Made by a program: the position numbers and the translations under genes. Shown here piece after piece: positions 35,401 to 43,961 of a DNA stretch of 64,000 nt. Below the pieces are notes generated by a model, which made no database searches, was not told where the DNA came from, and saw only the letters and a program-made list of their open reading frames with translations. Source of the stretch: Pelagibacter sp047722505. Lineage in GTDB: Bacteria; Pseudomonadota; Alphaproteobacteria; Pelagibacterales; Pelagibacteraceae. Numbering within the stretch: the first letter of the stretch is position 1; every line of letters begins with the position of its first letter. The stretch is taken from contig NZ_CP159814.1 in NCBI RefSeq assembly GCF_047722505.1, positions 1 to 64,000 on the forward strand, in the 5' to 3' direction.

Positions 35401-36969
35401 TCAACACCGGGTGTAACCCTAATATCACCACCACCGCACCATGATATTTATTCTATCGAGGATCTAGCTCAATTAATTTATGATCTTAAACAAGCAAATC
35501 CAAAAGCAAGAGTTGGTGTAAAATTAGTAGCATCATCTGGTATAGGAACAATTGCAGCTGGTGTAGCTAAAGCTAAAGCAGATATAATTTTAATTTCTGG
35601 ACATAATGGAGGAACAGGAGCAACCCCACAAACAAGCGTTAAATATGTTGGGATACCTTGGGAGATGGGTTTAACTGAGGCTAATCAAGTTTTAACTTTA
35701 AATAATTTGAGACATAAAATTACCCTAAGAACAGATGGTGGAATTAAAACAGGAAGAGATGTTGTTATTGCAGCAATGATGGGAGCAGAAGAATATGGAG
35801 TAGCAACTACAGCTTTAGTGGCCATGGGATGTATAATGGTTAGACAGTGTCACTCAAACACATGTCCAGTTGGAGTTTGTACTCAAGATGAAAAACTAAG
35901 AGAAAAATTTTCTGGTACACCAGAAAAGGTAGTTAACTTATTTAAATTCATAGCTGAGGAAGTAAGAGAAATTTTAGCACAAATAGGATTCAAATCATTG
36001 AATGAAATAATTGGTAGAACTGATTTATTAAGACAGGTAAGCAAAGCCTCACCAAACTTAGACGATTTAGATCTAAATCCTTTATTTGTGCAAACAGATG
36101 CTGGTGAGAATACAAGGTACTGTACAGTCCCAAAAATAAATTCTGTTCCAGATACTTTAGATCAAGAAATTTTACCTGAAATTAAAGAACAAATTGGAAA
36201 AGTAAAAATTATTGAAAAAGAATATATTATCAAAAATACTCATAGGACGGTTGGTACAAGAATTTCTAATCATCTTTATGAAAAATATGGATCTGAAAAA
36301 TTAGAAGATGGCTTTTTATCTTTAAAATTTAAAGGATCAGCAGGGCAGTCATTTGGAGCATTTGGAATCGAAGGTTTAAAACTTATTTTAAAGGGTGACG
36401 CTAATGATTATGTTGGTAAAGGTTTGTCAGGAGCAACAGTGGTAGTTAAACTTCCAGATGAAAGTAATTTAGTTTCACATGAGAATACTATAATAGGAAA
36501 TACAGTTTTGTATGGAGCAACGTCTGGAAAACTTTTTGCAGCAGGTCAAGCTGGAGAAAGGTATGCCGTAAGAAATTCAGGATCAATTTCGGTTATTGAA
36601 GGCTGTGATTCTAATGCTTGTGAATATATGACTGGTGGCACAGTTGTAGTTTTGGGTGATGTGGGAGACAATTTTGGAGCTGGAATGACAGGTGGTATGG
36701 CATTCATTTACGACATAAATAAGAAATTCGACAAAAAAGCAAACCCAGAGACTATAGTGTGGCAAAGGCCCGAAACAGATCATTGGATAGCTTATTTAAA
36801 AAATTTAGTACAAGAGCATCATAAGGAGACAAATTCAGATTTTTCTAAAAAGATAATAGAAAATTTTGATAAAGAAATTTCTAATTTTATTCAAGTTTGT
36901 CCAAAAGAAATGATTGATAAGCTAAAAAACCCAATAAGTTTAAAATCTATTATAAAAGAAGTTAGTTAA
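32464..36969 (+). CDS. gltB: glutamate synthase large (alpha) subunit
   Basis: GltB hydrolyses glutamine and channels ammonia to 2-oxoglutarate at an FMN site. The 1501-residue protein starts with a 25-residue propeptide before the Ntn nucleophile Cys26 in HDACGVGLIAS. The amidotransferase domain follows, then the central domain and the FMN-binding synthase barrel with its 3Fe-4S cysteines (CIMVRQCHSNTCPVGVC). The C-terminal GXGXG beta-helix ends the protein. Its length is standard. Together with GltD this is the main ammonia-assimilation route visible in the window. Confidence 0.97.
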   Translation: MKNYKKNLKILEDGHVYSKEMEHDACGVGLIASTEGKKSRKVVEYGINALKAVWHRGAVDADGKTGDGAGIHLEIPSDFFAEKIELTGHDHDGSEICVGMIFLPRNNYQAQESARTLVESELTKSNFSIYGWRQVPVNPQVLGEKANLTRPEITQVLFKHNNKDLTEKELERKIYESRRKIEKEAIKDALEGFYICSLSSKSVIYKGMFLAESIADFYLDLKDERFISRFAIFHQRFSTNTAPSWDLAQPFRALAHNGEINTYKGNTNWMKVHEQEMDSPLFDNMENLKPVIQPGSSDSAALDSVFELLNISGQSAPLAKLMLIPDAWSKKSQTLSKDHQQLFNFLNSTMEPWDGPAAIAATDNEWAIVAADRNGLRPMRYTISKDKILCAGSETGMVEIDEKQILKKGRLGPGEILGVRIAKGKVFSNIEIKDYLAKEFKHFNNQIIDLEKKFPIKNEKSTFSGDELKKRQHTFGYSLEDLELILHPMAEDAKEAIGSMGDDTPLAVLSDRYRPLYHFFRQNFSQVTNPPIDSLRENKVMSLKTRFGNLGNILDFTNLTEENIYVLDSPILSNSQLEKFTNFFGEKSIIIDCTFDKSENLETSIERIRKKSEIAVRQGLTQLILSDKNISEKRLPIPMLLSVGAINTYLIKKKLRGYASINAQTGEALDTHSFATLIGVGATTVNPYLAMDSLYQRFEKKLFGKFGYDECIERYIQSVNYGLLKIMSKMGISVISSYRGGCNFETVGLSRTVASEYFPGILSKISGIGLNGIEKKLRTIHKEAFEGTDTVLPIGGIYRYRKNGETHQYQGKLIHLLQSAVSSNSFEAYKKYAEGIYNLPPIHLRDLIGFRDRNLNPSLDISEVEPIENILTRFGSGSMSHGALSKEAHETLAIGMNRIKGASCSGEGGEDEKRFIKMKNGDSANSRVKQIASARFGVTLKYLNNCNEIEIKIAQGAKPGEGGQLPGFKVTEEIAKLRHSTPGVTLISPPPHHDIYSIEDLAQLIYDLKQANPKARVGVKLVASSGIGTIAAGVAKAKADIILISGHNGGTGATPQTSVKYVGIPWEMGLTEANQVLTLNNLRHKITLRTDGGIKTGRDVVIAAMMGAEEYGVATTALVAMGCIMVRQCHSNTCPVGVCTQDEKLREKFSGTPEKVVNLFKFIAEEVREILAQIGFKSLNEIIGRTDLLRQVSKASPNLDDLDLNPLFVQTDAGENTRYCTVPKINSVPDTLDQEILPEIKEQIGKVKIIEKEYIIKNTHRTVGTRISNHLYEKYGSEKLEDGFLSLKFKGSAGQSFGAFGIEGLKLILKGDANDYVGKGLSGATVVVKLPDESNLVSHENTIIGNTVLYGATSGKLFAAGQAGERYAVRNSGSISVIEGCDSNACEYMTGGTVVVLGDVGDNFGAGMTGGMAFIYDINKKFDKKANPETIVWQRPETDHWIAYLKNLVQEHHKETNSDFSKKIIENFDKEISNFIQVCPKEMIDKLKNPISLKSIIKEVS

Positions 36970-36970
36970 A

Positions 36971-37846
36971 ATGAAGGATATAAATATTTTTTGTTTTGGT
37001 TTTGGCCAAGTAGCAAAAAATTTTATAAAGAAGCTTAATATTGAGCAATATAATATTAACTTGTCAGCAACTTCTAGAAGTGAATCTTCAAAAAAAATAT
37101 TCAATAATATTAGATATAATAGCTACCTATTTAATAGTGATGAATTTGATCAAAAGTTAGTTGTAAAATTAAAAGAGGCAGATCATATCTTAGTTTCCAT
37201 ACCACCAGAAAATCAAGAAGACTTAGTTATAAAAAATTTTTCTAAATTTATAGGAAACTCCAAAGTAAAATGGATAACCTACTTATCAGCCACTAGTGTT
37301 TATGGTGATCATAAGGGAGAATGGGTTAATGAAAATAGCAAAACAAACCCAATCTCAACTAATGGTATTGCAAGATTAAAAGCTGAAAATGCATGGGTTT
37401 CTTTAGAAAAAAATAACAAAATACCAATTCAGATATTCAGGTTATCTGGAATCTATTCTAATGAAAAAAATATTTTAATACGATTAAAATCAGGTGAAGT
37501 GAAATTGATTAATAAAAAAAATCATTATTTTTCTAGAATTCATGTGGATGATATTTCAAATATATTATTCAAATCTTTATCAAAATTTAAGTCAGGAGAA
37601 ATATACAATCTATCCGATGATAAGCCCTCTACATCCGAAGATGTTACTTTATTTGGAGTAAAAATGTTAAATATTGAAAATATTGAAAATATTGAAGTTG
37701 AACAAATTAAAAGTGCGATGTTAAAAAATTTTTATAATGAGTCCAAGAAAGTTAGTAACAAAAAGATGAAAAGTTATTTTAACTATAATTTAAAATTTCC
37801 AAGCTATATCGAAGGATTAAACTACATTAGAAATAATTTTATCTAG
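36971..37846 (+). CDS. NAD(P)-dependent epimerase/dehydratase-like (YeeZ-type SDR)
   Basis: The 291-residue protein has a Rossmann start with FGFGQVAKNFIKKL and the extended-SDR landmarks YLSATSVYGDHKGEWVNE (Ser and Tyr of the active site) and IFRLSGIYS. The Lys of the YxxxK motif is not obvious, since YGDH replaces it, so catalysis may differ. A small in-frame repeat at 37673-37700 encodes NIENIENIE. It follows gltB after one base and overlaps the convergent hydrolase by 30 bases. The substrate is unknown. Confidence 0.72.
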   Translation: MKDINIFCFGFGQVAKNFIKKLNIEQYNINLSATSRSESSKKIFNNIRYNSYLFNSDEFDQKLVVKLKEADHILVSIPPENQEDLVIKNFSKFIGNSKVKWITYLSATSVYGDHKGEWVNENSKTNPISTNGIARLKAENAWVSLEKNNKIPIQIFRLSGIYSNEKNILIRLKSGEVKLINKKNHYFSRIHVDDISNILFKSLSKFKSGEIYNLSDDKPSTSEDVTLFGVKMLNIENIENIEVEQIKSAMLKNFYNESKKVSNKKMKSYFNYNLKFPSYIEGLNYIRNNFI

Positions 37847-38572
37847 CTCTAAGAGTATTCTTTTTAGACCCTGTTTGCTTGATAAACTGTGATCTCCATT
37901 ATTTATTATTACTAATTTTTTATTAGCTTCAGTAAATAGCTTAAGTACCTTTCGGGAATAACTTGTTGGAACAACTTCATCTTTACTTCCGTGAATCATA
38001 GTTACATTGATGCTGGATTTAATTTTTTTATTTAAGATCTTATTTTTTCTACCATCTTTTATTAATTGATAAGTGATTGGATACTCATAATTACCATGTT
38101 TTAAATTACAAATTCCTTTCTTTATAGTTTCGTCCTTCATTTTTTTTGTAAACTTTTTCCACATTAGGTCTTGTAAAAACTCTGGAGCCGAACCAATTCC
38201 TAAAAAACCTTTAATTTGATCTTTAAAGTATTTAAATTGATTTAAGGAGAGCCATGTACCCATACTCGAGCCAACTAAGATAAATTTATTTTTTTTAACT
38301 ATTTTTTTAATTACTGTTTCAACTTCTTTTGACCATTGAGTAATATTTCCCTTGGTAAATTTTCCTGAGGACTTTCCATGACCAGAATATTCGAGAGCAA
38401 GAAAGCCAAGTTTATTTTTTTTAGCAAACTTTAACATAGTCTGAGGTTTTTCACCTTCAATATTTGACATAAAACCATGTAAAAAAACAATATAGAGTTT
38501 ATCTTTATATTCTTTACTTAAGTATCTTATTTTCTTGTTATTAAGGATCCTAATGTATTTAAATTTATTCAT
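37817..38572 (-). CDS. alpha/beta hydrolase
   Basis: The 251-residue protein has the oxyanion turn LHGFMS and the nucleophile elbow VGSSMGTW (Ser near residue 102). An acid site lies in HGSKDEVVP and the C-terminal NNGDHSLSS histidine completes the triad. The lid region is basic. This family includes esterases and thioesterases; no specific function can be named. It is transcribed toward the epimerase-like gene and overlaps it tail to tail. Confidence 0.8.
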   Translation of the reverse strand: MNKFKYIRILNNKKIRYLSKEYKDKLYIVFLHGFMSNIEGEKPQTMLKFAKKNKLGFLALEYSGHGKSSGKFTKGNITQWSKEVETVIKKIVKKNKFILVGSSMGTWLSLNQFKYFKDQIKGFLGIGSAPEFLQDLMWKKFTKKMKDETIKKGICNLKHGNYEYPITYQLIKDGRKNKILNKKIKSSINVTMIHGSKDEVVPTSYSRKVLKLFTEANKKLVIINNGDHSLSSKQGLKRILLELDKIISNVV

Positions 38573-38614
38573 ATGAGTTTATTAGAATTAATTCTTAATA
38601 TATAGTTCTATCAA

Positions 38615-39769
38615 ATGTCTTCAAAATTAAAAGTATTGCAAGTAATTCCTAAACTTGGATATGGGGGTGCAGAAACAGGCTGTTATGATCTTGCACACTA
38701 TTTACCAGAAAATAATTGTAGTTCTTATATCGTAACTAGCGGAGGAGAATTATTAAAATTTATTGATAGAAAAAAAGTAAAAGTAATAAAACTTCCCGTC
38801 CATAGTAAAAATCCATTTTTAATGCTCTTTAATTCAATAGCTTTGATTTTTATTATTTTACTAAATAATATATCTATTGTTCACGCAAGAAGCCGGGCTC
38901 CAGCCTGGTCTTGTTTGTTTGCAACAAAAATCACAAGAAGAAAGTTTGTTACAACTTTTCATGGCACTTATAATTTTAAAAATGCACTTAAAAAATTTTA
39001 TAATTCAGTAATGGTTAGATCAGATTTGATAATAGCAGGATCAAATTTTATTTTTTCACATATTAATAAAAATTATCCAAAATATTTGGATTTAAAAAAA
39101 AAATTCTTAGTTATTTTTAGAGGTATTAATGTTGATTATTTTGACTCATCAACAACCTTGGATGCTGAAGAAAATAGACTTACTTCTGATTGGGAAATTG
39201 ATAAGATTAAAAAAATGATCTTAATGCCAGGTCGGTTAACTGCTTGGAAAGGACAGGAGACATTTATTGAAGCATTAAATCTTGTTAATAAAGAACTAGG
39301 ATATGATTCTTTTAATGCAGTTATTTTAGGTAGTGATCAAGGAAGAGACATTTATACAAAAAAAATTAAAAGATTAGCTGAGCAATATAGGTTAACTAGT
39401 CAGTTAAAATTTATAGAACATTGTAAAAATATGCCGGTAGCCTACAAAATATCAGACATTGTTGTTTCGGCCTCAGTAGAGCCCGAAGCTTTTGGAAGGG
39501 TAGCAGTAGAAGCTCAATCAATGGAAAAACTAATAATAGCAAGTGATATAGGAGGATCTAACGAAACAATAGTTGATAAGCAAACAGGTTTTTTATTTAA
39601 ATCTGGTGATCCAGAGTCTTTATGTAAAAAAATAGTGGAAGCCTTACAATTTGATGAATCTAGATTGAAATCTATAGGTATAGAAGGTAGAAAAAATGTA
39701 ATTAAGAAATTTAATGTTGAAAAAATGTGTTTTTCTACATATTCAGAATACAAAAAATTATTAAATTAA
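38615..39769 (+). CDS. GT4-family glycosyltransferase
   Basis: The 384-residue GT-B enzyme transfers a sugar from a nucleotide donor onto a lipid or polysaccharide acceptor. The N-terminal domain begins LQVIPKLGYGGAETGCYDLAH, a typical GT4 start. The C-terminal domain contains ILMPGRLTAWKGQETFIEAL and the donor-binding EPEAFGRVAVEAQSMEKLIIASDIGG. It is probably involved in lipopolysaccharide or other envelope glycan synthesis (inference). Its stop abuts the thrS start with no spacer, so a glycosyltransferase heads the translation operon. Confidence 0.9.
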   Translation: MSSKLKVLQVIPKLGYGGAETGCYDLAHYLPENNCSSYIVTSGGELLKFIDRKKVKVIKLPVHSKNPFLMLFNSIALIFIILLNNISIVHARSRAPAWSCLFATKITRRKFVTTFHGTYNFKNALKKFYNSVMVRSDLIIAGSNFIFSHINKNYPKYLDLKKKFLVIFRGINVDYFDSSTTLDAEENRLTSDWEIDKIKKMILMPGRLTAWKGQETFIEALNLVNKELGYDSFNAVILGSDQGRDIYTKKIKRLAEQYRLTSQLKFIEHCKNMPVAYKISDIVVSASVEPEAFGRVAVEAQSMEKLIIASDIGGSNETIVDKQTGFLFKSGDPESLCKKIVEALQFDESRLKSIGIEGRKNVIKKFNVEKMCFSTYSEYKKLLN

Positions 39770-41686
39770 ATGCCATTAATCACATTGCCAGATGGAAACA
39801 CTATAGATTTTCCAAACAAAGTAACAGGACTAGAGGTTGCAGAGAAGATTAGCAAATCTTTATCTAAGCAAGCAAGTGTAATAAGTGTAAATAATGAGCT
39901 TAAAGATCTAAGCTATATTATAGATAAAGATTGTTCTATTAAGATTTTTACTTCTAAAGATAAAGAAGGCTTAGAAACTATACGTCACGACACAGCACAC
40001 ATAACTGCAATGGCTGTTCAAGAGCTCTTTCCAGGAACACAAGTAACAATTGGTCCAATTATAGAAAATGGATTTTATTATGATTTCTCAAGAAAAGAAC
40101 CCTTCACAGAGGATGATTTAAATAAAATTGAAAATAAGATGAAAGAAATTGTTGATAGAGATGTTCTAACTACAAGAGAGGTGTGGAATAGAGATAAGGC
40201 GATATCCCATTTTAAAGATATGGGCGAAAAATATAAAGCCGAAATTATTGAAAGCATTCCACAAGGAGAAGATGTCTCTATTTACTTTCATGGAGATTGG
40301 CACGATTTATGTAGAGGTCCACACCTATCTTCAACAGGAAAAATTGGAAAATTCTTTAAATTAACAAAAGTATCAGGAGCTTATTGGAGAGGCGACTCTA
40401 ATAATGAAATGCTACAAAGAATTTATGGAACAAGTTGGGCATCACAAAAAGATTTGGATGAATATTTGAAAAGAATAGAGGAAGCAGAAAAAAGAGATCA
40501 TCGAAAACTTGGAAAGGAAATGGATTTATTTCATTTTAGAGAAGAAAGTCCAGGATCAGTCTTTTGGCATGAGAAAGGCTGGAAACTATTTCAAAAATTA
40601 GTTGCTTATATGAGGGGAAGACAAGAAAGGGCTGGCTATAAAGAGGTAAATACTCCCGAAGTTTTAGATAGAGCTCTTTGGGAAAAGTCAGGTCACTGGG
40701 AAAAATATGGAGAGCACATGTACACCTCCCAAACTCCTGATGAAAAGATATTTGCAATCAAACCAATGAATTGTCCTGGACATGTACAAGTTTTTAATCA
40801 AGGCTTAAAAAGTTATAGAGATCTTCCTTTAAGAATTTCAGAATTTGGAAAAGTGCACAGGTATGAACCCTCAGGTGCTCTACATGGATTGTTAAGAGTT
40901 AGAGCATTTACTCAAGATGATGCTCATATTTTTTGCACAGAAGATCAAATTACATCAGAGTGTTTGATTGTTACTAATTTGATTTTAGATATTTATAAAG
41001 ATCTCGGGTTTGAAAATGTAATATTAAAATATTCAGACAGACCAGATTTAAGAGTTGGTAATGATAATGTTTGGGACAAAGCAGAGAAAGCTTTGTTAGA
41101 TGCAGTTAAAGCCTCAAACCTTGAATACACGATTAATAAAGGAGAGGGAGCATTCTATGGTCCAAAAATTGAATTTGTTTTAAGAGATGCTATTGGAAGA
41201 GATTGGCAATGTGGAACTTTACAAGTAGATCTTAATTTACCAGGAAGGCTAGATGCTTCTTTTGTTGATAAAGATGGAACTAAAAAAATTCCAGTAATGC
41301 TTCATAGAGCTTTGTTTGGGTCATTAGAAAGATTTATCGGAATTCTTATAGAAAACTATGCAGGTAAATTTCCATTTTGGATAGCACCCTTGCAAGCAGT
41401 TGTGATTCCTATTTCAGAAGAGTTTGATTCTTATGCAAAAGAAGTAAATGAAAAAATTAATAATGTTGGTGTGAACTCTGAAGTAGATTTAAAAAACCAT
41501 AATTTGAATTATAAAATTAGAGAGCACTCACTATCAAAAATACCACTTTTATTAATTTGCGGTAAAAAAGAAGTTGACAGTAACTCAGTAACGATTAGAA
41601 GATTAGATAATAACAAACAAGAAAATATGGAATTAAACTTATTTTTAAAAAAATTCTCAGCTTTAAATAAAGCACCCTCAAACTAA
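39770..41686 (+). CDS. thrS: threonyl-tRNA synthetase
   Basis: ThrS charges tRNA-Thr and edits mischarged Ser-tRNA. The 638-residue protein has the N-terminal TGS domain (about 1-62) and the HDTAH editing-domain signature near 74-78. The catalytic core carries zinc and active-site motifs (KPMNCPGHV, KVHRYEPSGALHGLLRVRAFTQDDAHIF) and an anticodon-binding C-terminus. The order thrS-infC-rpmI-rplT-pheS-pheT is a classic translation gene cluster. Confidence 0.97.
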   Translation: MPLITLPDGNTIDFPNKVTGLEVAEKISKSLSKQASVISVNNELKDLSYIIDKDCSIKIFTSKDKEGLETIRHDTAHITAMAVQELFPGTQVTIGPIIENGFYYDFSRKEPFTEDDLNKIENKMKEIVDRDVLTTREVWNRDKAISHFKDMGEKYKAEIIESIPQGEDVSIYFHGDWHDLCRGPHLSSTGKIGKFFKLTKVSGAYWRGDSNNEMLQRIYGTSWASQKDLDEYLKRIEEAEKRDHRKLGKEMDLFHFREESPGSVFWHEKGWKLFQKLVAYMRGRQERAGYKEVNTPEVLDRALWEKSGHWEKYGEHMYTSQTPDEKIFAIKPMNCPGHVQVFNQGLKSYRDLPLRISEFGKVHRYEPSGALHGLLRVRAFTQDDAHIFCTEDQITSECLIVTNLILDIYKDLGFENVILKYSDRPDLRVGNDNVWDKAEKALLDAVKASNLEYTINKGEGAFYGPKIEFVLRDAIGRDWQCGTLQVDLNLPGRLDASFVDKDGTKKIPVMLHRALFGSLERFIGILIENYAGKFPFWIAPLQAVVIPISEEFDSYAKEVNEKINNVGVNSEVDLKNHNLNYKIREHSLSKIPLLLICGKKEVDSNSVTIRRLDNNKQENMELNLFLKKFSALNKAPSN

Positions 41687-42232
41687 GTGGCAGATTTTAA
41701 AGGAAATTACTTTCAAAGAAGAACTAAAGACAGAGGACCTAAGTCCAATAATAGGATTACTGCGCCAGAAGTTCAGGTTATTGGAAGTGATGGTGATAAC
41801 ATAGGAATATTAAATACTAATGAAGCCATATCAATGGCCAAAGAGCAAGGATTGGATTTAATTGAAATAGCTCCAAACGCAAAACCACCTGTATGTAAAA
41901 TTATTGATATGGGTAAATTTAAATATGATGCTCAAAAAAAAGCAAATGTTGCTAAAAAGAAACAAAAAATTGTTTTATTGAAAGAAATTAAAATGAGACC
42001 AGTTACAGAGACTCATGATTATGATTTTAAGGTTAAAAATGCTAAAAAATTTATTGGAAAAGGTGACAAGGTAAAATTTACAATACGATTCAAAGGAAGA
42101 GAGCTACAACACTCACACTTAGGTAGAGAATTAATGGATAAGATAAAAACTGATATGCAAGATATTGGCAAAGTCGAATTACACCCAAAGTTTGATGGAA
42201 AACAAATGATCATGGTTATTCAGCCTTTATAA
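41687..42232 (+). CDS. infC: translation initiation factor IF-3
   Basis: IF-3 keeps ribosomal subunits apart and proofreads the start codon. The 181-residue protein has the N-domain (RITAPEVQVIGSDGDNIGILNTNEAI), a basic linker (KKANVAKKKQKI) and the C-domain (KEIKMRPVTETHDYDFKVKNAKKFI). The start is GTG at 41687, directly after the thrS stop. Many bacteria use AUU for infC autoregulation; here a GTG is read, also a weak codon, so some self-control is possible (inference). The exact start is moderately sure because no other Met lies upstream. Confidence 0.96.
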   Translation: MADFKGNYFQRRTKDRGPKSNNRITAPEVQVIGSDGDNIGILNTNEAISMAKEQGLDLIEIAPNAKPPVCKIIDMGKFKYDAQKKANVAKKKQKIVLLKEIKMRPVTETHDYDFKVKNAKKFIGKGDKVKFTIRFKGRELQHSHLGRELMDKIKTDMQDIGKVELHPKFDGKQMIMVIQPL

Positions 42233-42285
42233 GGCTTAATAGAGGTTGTAAATCCATTCCAATATTTGTATAAGTCCGCAGAATT

Positions 42286-42492
42286 ATGCCAAAATTAAAA
42301 ACTAAAAGTTCAGCAAAGAAAAGATTTAAGATCTCAGCTACTGGTAAAGTTATGATGGCTCAAGCTGGAAAGAGACATGGTATGATTAAAAGAACAAATT
42401 CACAAATTAGAAAATTAAGAGGCACGACTGCAATGTCAAAACAAGATGGCAAAATAGTTAAATCTTACATGCCTTACAGTTTAAGAGGATAA
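42286..42492 (+). CDS. rpmI: ribosomal protein bL35
   Basis: The 68-residue basic protein of the large subunit shows the L35 pattern MPKLKTKSSAKKRFKISATGK near its start and KRTNSQIRKLRG further on. It sits 53 bases after infC and is followed after one base by rplT. The infC-rpmI gap holds no clear structure. Confidence 0.97.
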   Translation: MPKLKTKSSAKKRFKISATGKVMMAQAGKRHGMIKRTNSQIRKLRGTTAMSKQDGKIVKSYMPYSLRG

Positions 42493-42493
42493 A

Positions 42494-42850
42494 ATGGCTA
42501 GAGTAAAAAGAGGCGTAACAAGTCACGCTAAACATAAAAAAGTTTTAAAAGCTGTCAAAGGTCAATGGGGCAGAAGAAAAAATACTATAAGAGTTGCAAA
42601 GCAAGCTATGGAAAAAGCCATGCAATATGCTTACAGAGACCGTAGAACTAAAAAAAGAGAATTTAAATCTTTATGGATACAAAGGATTAATGCAGGTGTT
42701 AGATCTGAAGGAATAACATATTCAAAATTTATTAATGGCTTAACTAAATGTGGAATTAAGTTAGATAGAAAAATACTAGCTGAAATAGCATACGATAGCC
42801 CAGAAGCCTTTAAAACGATCGTTCAAAAAGCTCAATCGGCACTAAATTAA
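42494..42850 (+). CDS. rplT: ribosomal protein bL20
   Basis: The 118-residue RNA-binding protein is needed early in assembly of the large subunit. The basic N-terminal tail (ARVKRGVTSHAKHKKVLKAVKG) and the globular C-terminal domain are complete. In other bacteria L20 represses the infC-rpmI-rplT operon. I do not see the matching mRNA structure here, but it cannot be excluded. Confidence 0.97.
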   Translation: MARVKRGVTSHAKHKKVLKAVKGQWGRRKNTIRVAKQAMEKAMQYAYRDRRTKKREFKSLWIQRINAGVRSEGITYSKFINGLTKCGIKLDRKILAEIAYDSPEAFKTIVQKAQSALN

Positions 42851-42879
42851 TCTTCACTATTGTTTTTCTTCGGTGAAGA
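42851..42879 (+). promoter_or_regulatory. hairpin between rplT and pheS
   Basis: Arms TCTTCAC (42851-42857) and GTGAAGA (42873-42879) can pair over a 15-base T-rich loop directly after the rplT stop. The following bases are not a T-run, so this is more likely an mRNA-processing or attenuation element than a simple terminator. The pheS start is 14 bases further. Confidence 0.35.
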
Positions 42880-42893
42880 AATAATCTCTCAAT

Positions 42894-43961
42894 ATGTCTG
42901 ATATTAAAAAAATAAAAGATGAATTTCTTTTAAAGTTAAAAGAAAATTTAGATTTAAATCAAGTTAATCAAATTAAAACAGAACTATTTGGTAAAACTGG
43001 TTTGATTAGTTCACAATTCAAATTACTTGGAAAATTAGCAGAGGAAGAAAGAAAGAAATTTGCATCAGATTTAAACTTAGTCAAAAACGAACTTGAAAAT
43101 TTGATTACTACAAAAATTAACGATATTGAAACAAAAGAGATTAACAAAAAGTTAGAAAAAGAAAAAATAGATATAACTTTGCCAGAAAGGCCTTTTGTTC
43201 AGGGAAAAATTCATCCTGTATCTCAAGTTATAGATGAAATTTCTTCAATTTTTTCAGAAATTGGTTTTAGTGTAAAAGAAGGACCAGATGTTGAAAATGA
43301 ATATAATAATTTTACTGCATTAAATACGCCTGATAACCATCCTGCAAGAGATATGCATGATACTTTTTATTTAGATGATGCAAAAGAATTATTATTAAGA
43401 ACACATACTTCTCCAGTTCAAATTAGAACAATGCTTAATGATAAACCACCTTTTAAAATAATAGCACCTGGCAGAACATATAGATCTGACAGTGATCAAA
43501 CCCATACACCAATGTTCCATCAAGTTGAGGGTCTACATATCGATAAAAATATTAATATGGGGCACTTAAAAGGATGTTTAAATTATTTTATTAAAGAGTT
43601 TTTTGAAGTTGATAAAATTAAAATGAGATTTAGACCTAGTCATTTCCCATTTACAGAGCCATCTGCAGAAGTTGATATTGGTTATGAAATAAAAGATGGA
43701 AAAATAGTAATTGGGGAAGGTAATAAATGGCTAGAAGTTTTAGGCTGTGGAATGGTTCATCCCAATGTTTTAAAAAATGTTAAAGTAAATCCTGATGAAT
43801 TCCAAGGTTATGCATTTGGAATAGGAATAGATAGGCTCGCAATGTTAAAATATGGCATTAATGATTTAAGAGCCTTTTTTGATTGTGACTATAGATGGCT
43901 AAATCATTTTGGATTTGATCCAATAGATGTCCCAACAAACTATAGGGGTTTAAGCCGATGA
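42894..43961 (+). CDS. pheS: phenylalanyl-tRNA synthetase alpha subunit
   Basis: PheS forms the catalytic half of the alpha2beta2 enzyme that charges tRNA-Phe. The 355-residue protein has an N-terminal coiled-coil (about 1-85) and the class II catalytic domain. That domain shows EGPDVENEYNNFTALNTPDNHPARDMHDTF in two parts, RTHTSPVQIR, and motif 3 near FGIGIDRLAML. Its stop overlaps the pheT start by 4 bases (ATGA). Confidence 0.97.
   Translation: MSDIKKIKDEFLLKLKENLDLNQVNQIKTELFGKTGLISSQFKLLGKLAEEERKKFASDLNLVKNELENLITTKINDIETKEINKKLEKEKIDITLPERPFVQGKIHPVSQVIDEISSIFSEIGFSVKEGPDVENEYNNFTALNTPDNHPARDMHDTFYLDDAKELLLRTHTSPVQIRTMLNDKPPFKIIAPGRTYRSDSDQTHTPMFHQVEGLHIDKNINMGHLKGCLNYFIKEFFEVDKIKMRFRPSHFPFTEPSAEVDIGYEIKDGKIVIGEGNKWLEVLGCGMVHPNVLKNVKVNPDEFQGYAFGIGIDRLAMLKYGINDLRAFFDCDYRWLNHFGFDPIDVPTNYRGLSR

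Noticed and set aside
37673..37700. Possible CRISPR or tandem repeat array
   Set aside because: Only three copies of a nine-base unit within a coding gene; no spacers and no cas genes.
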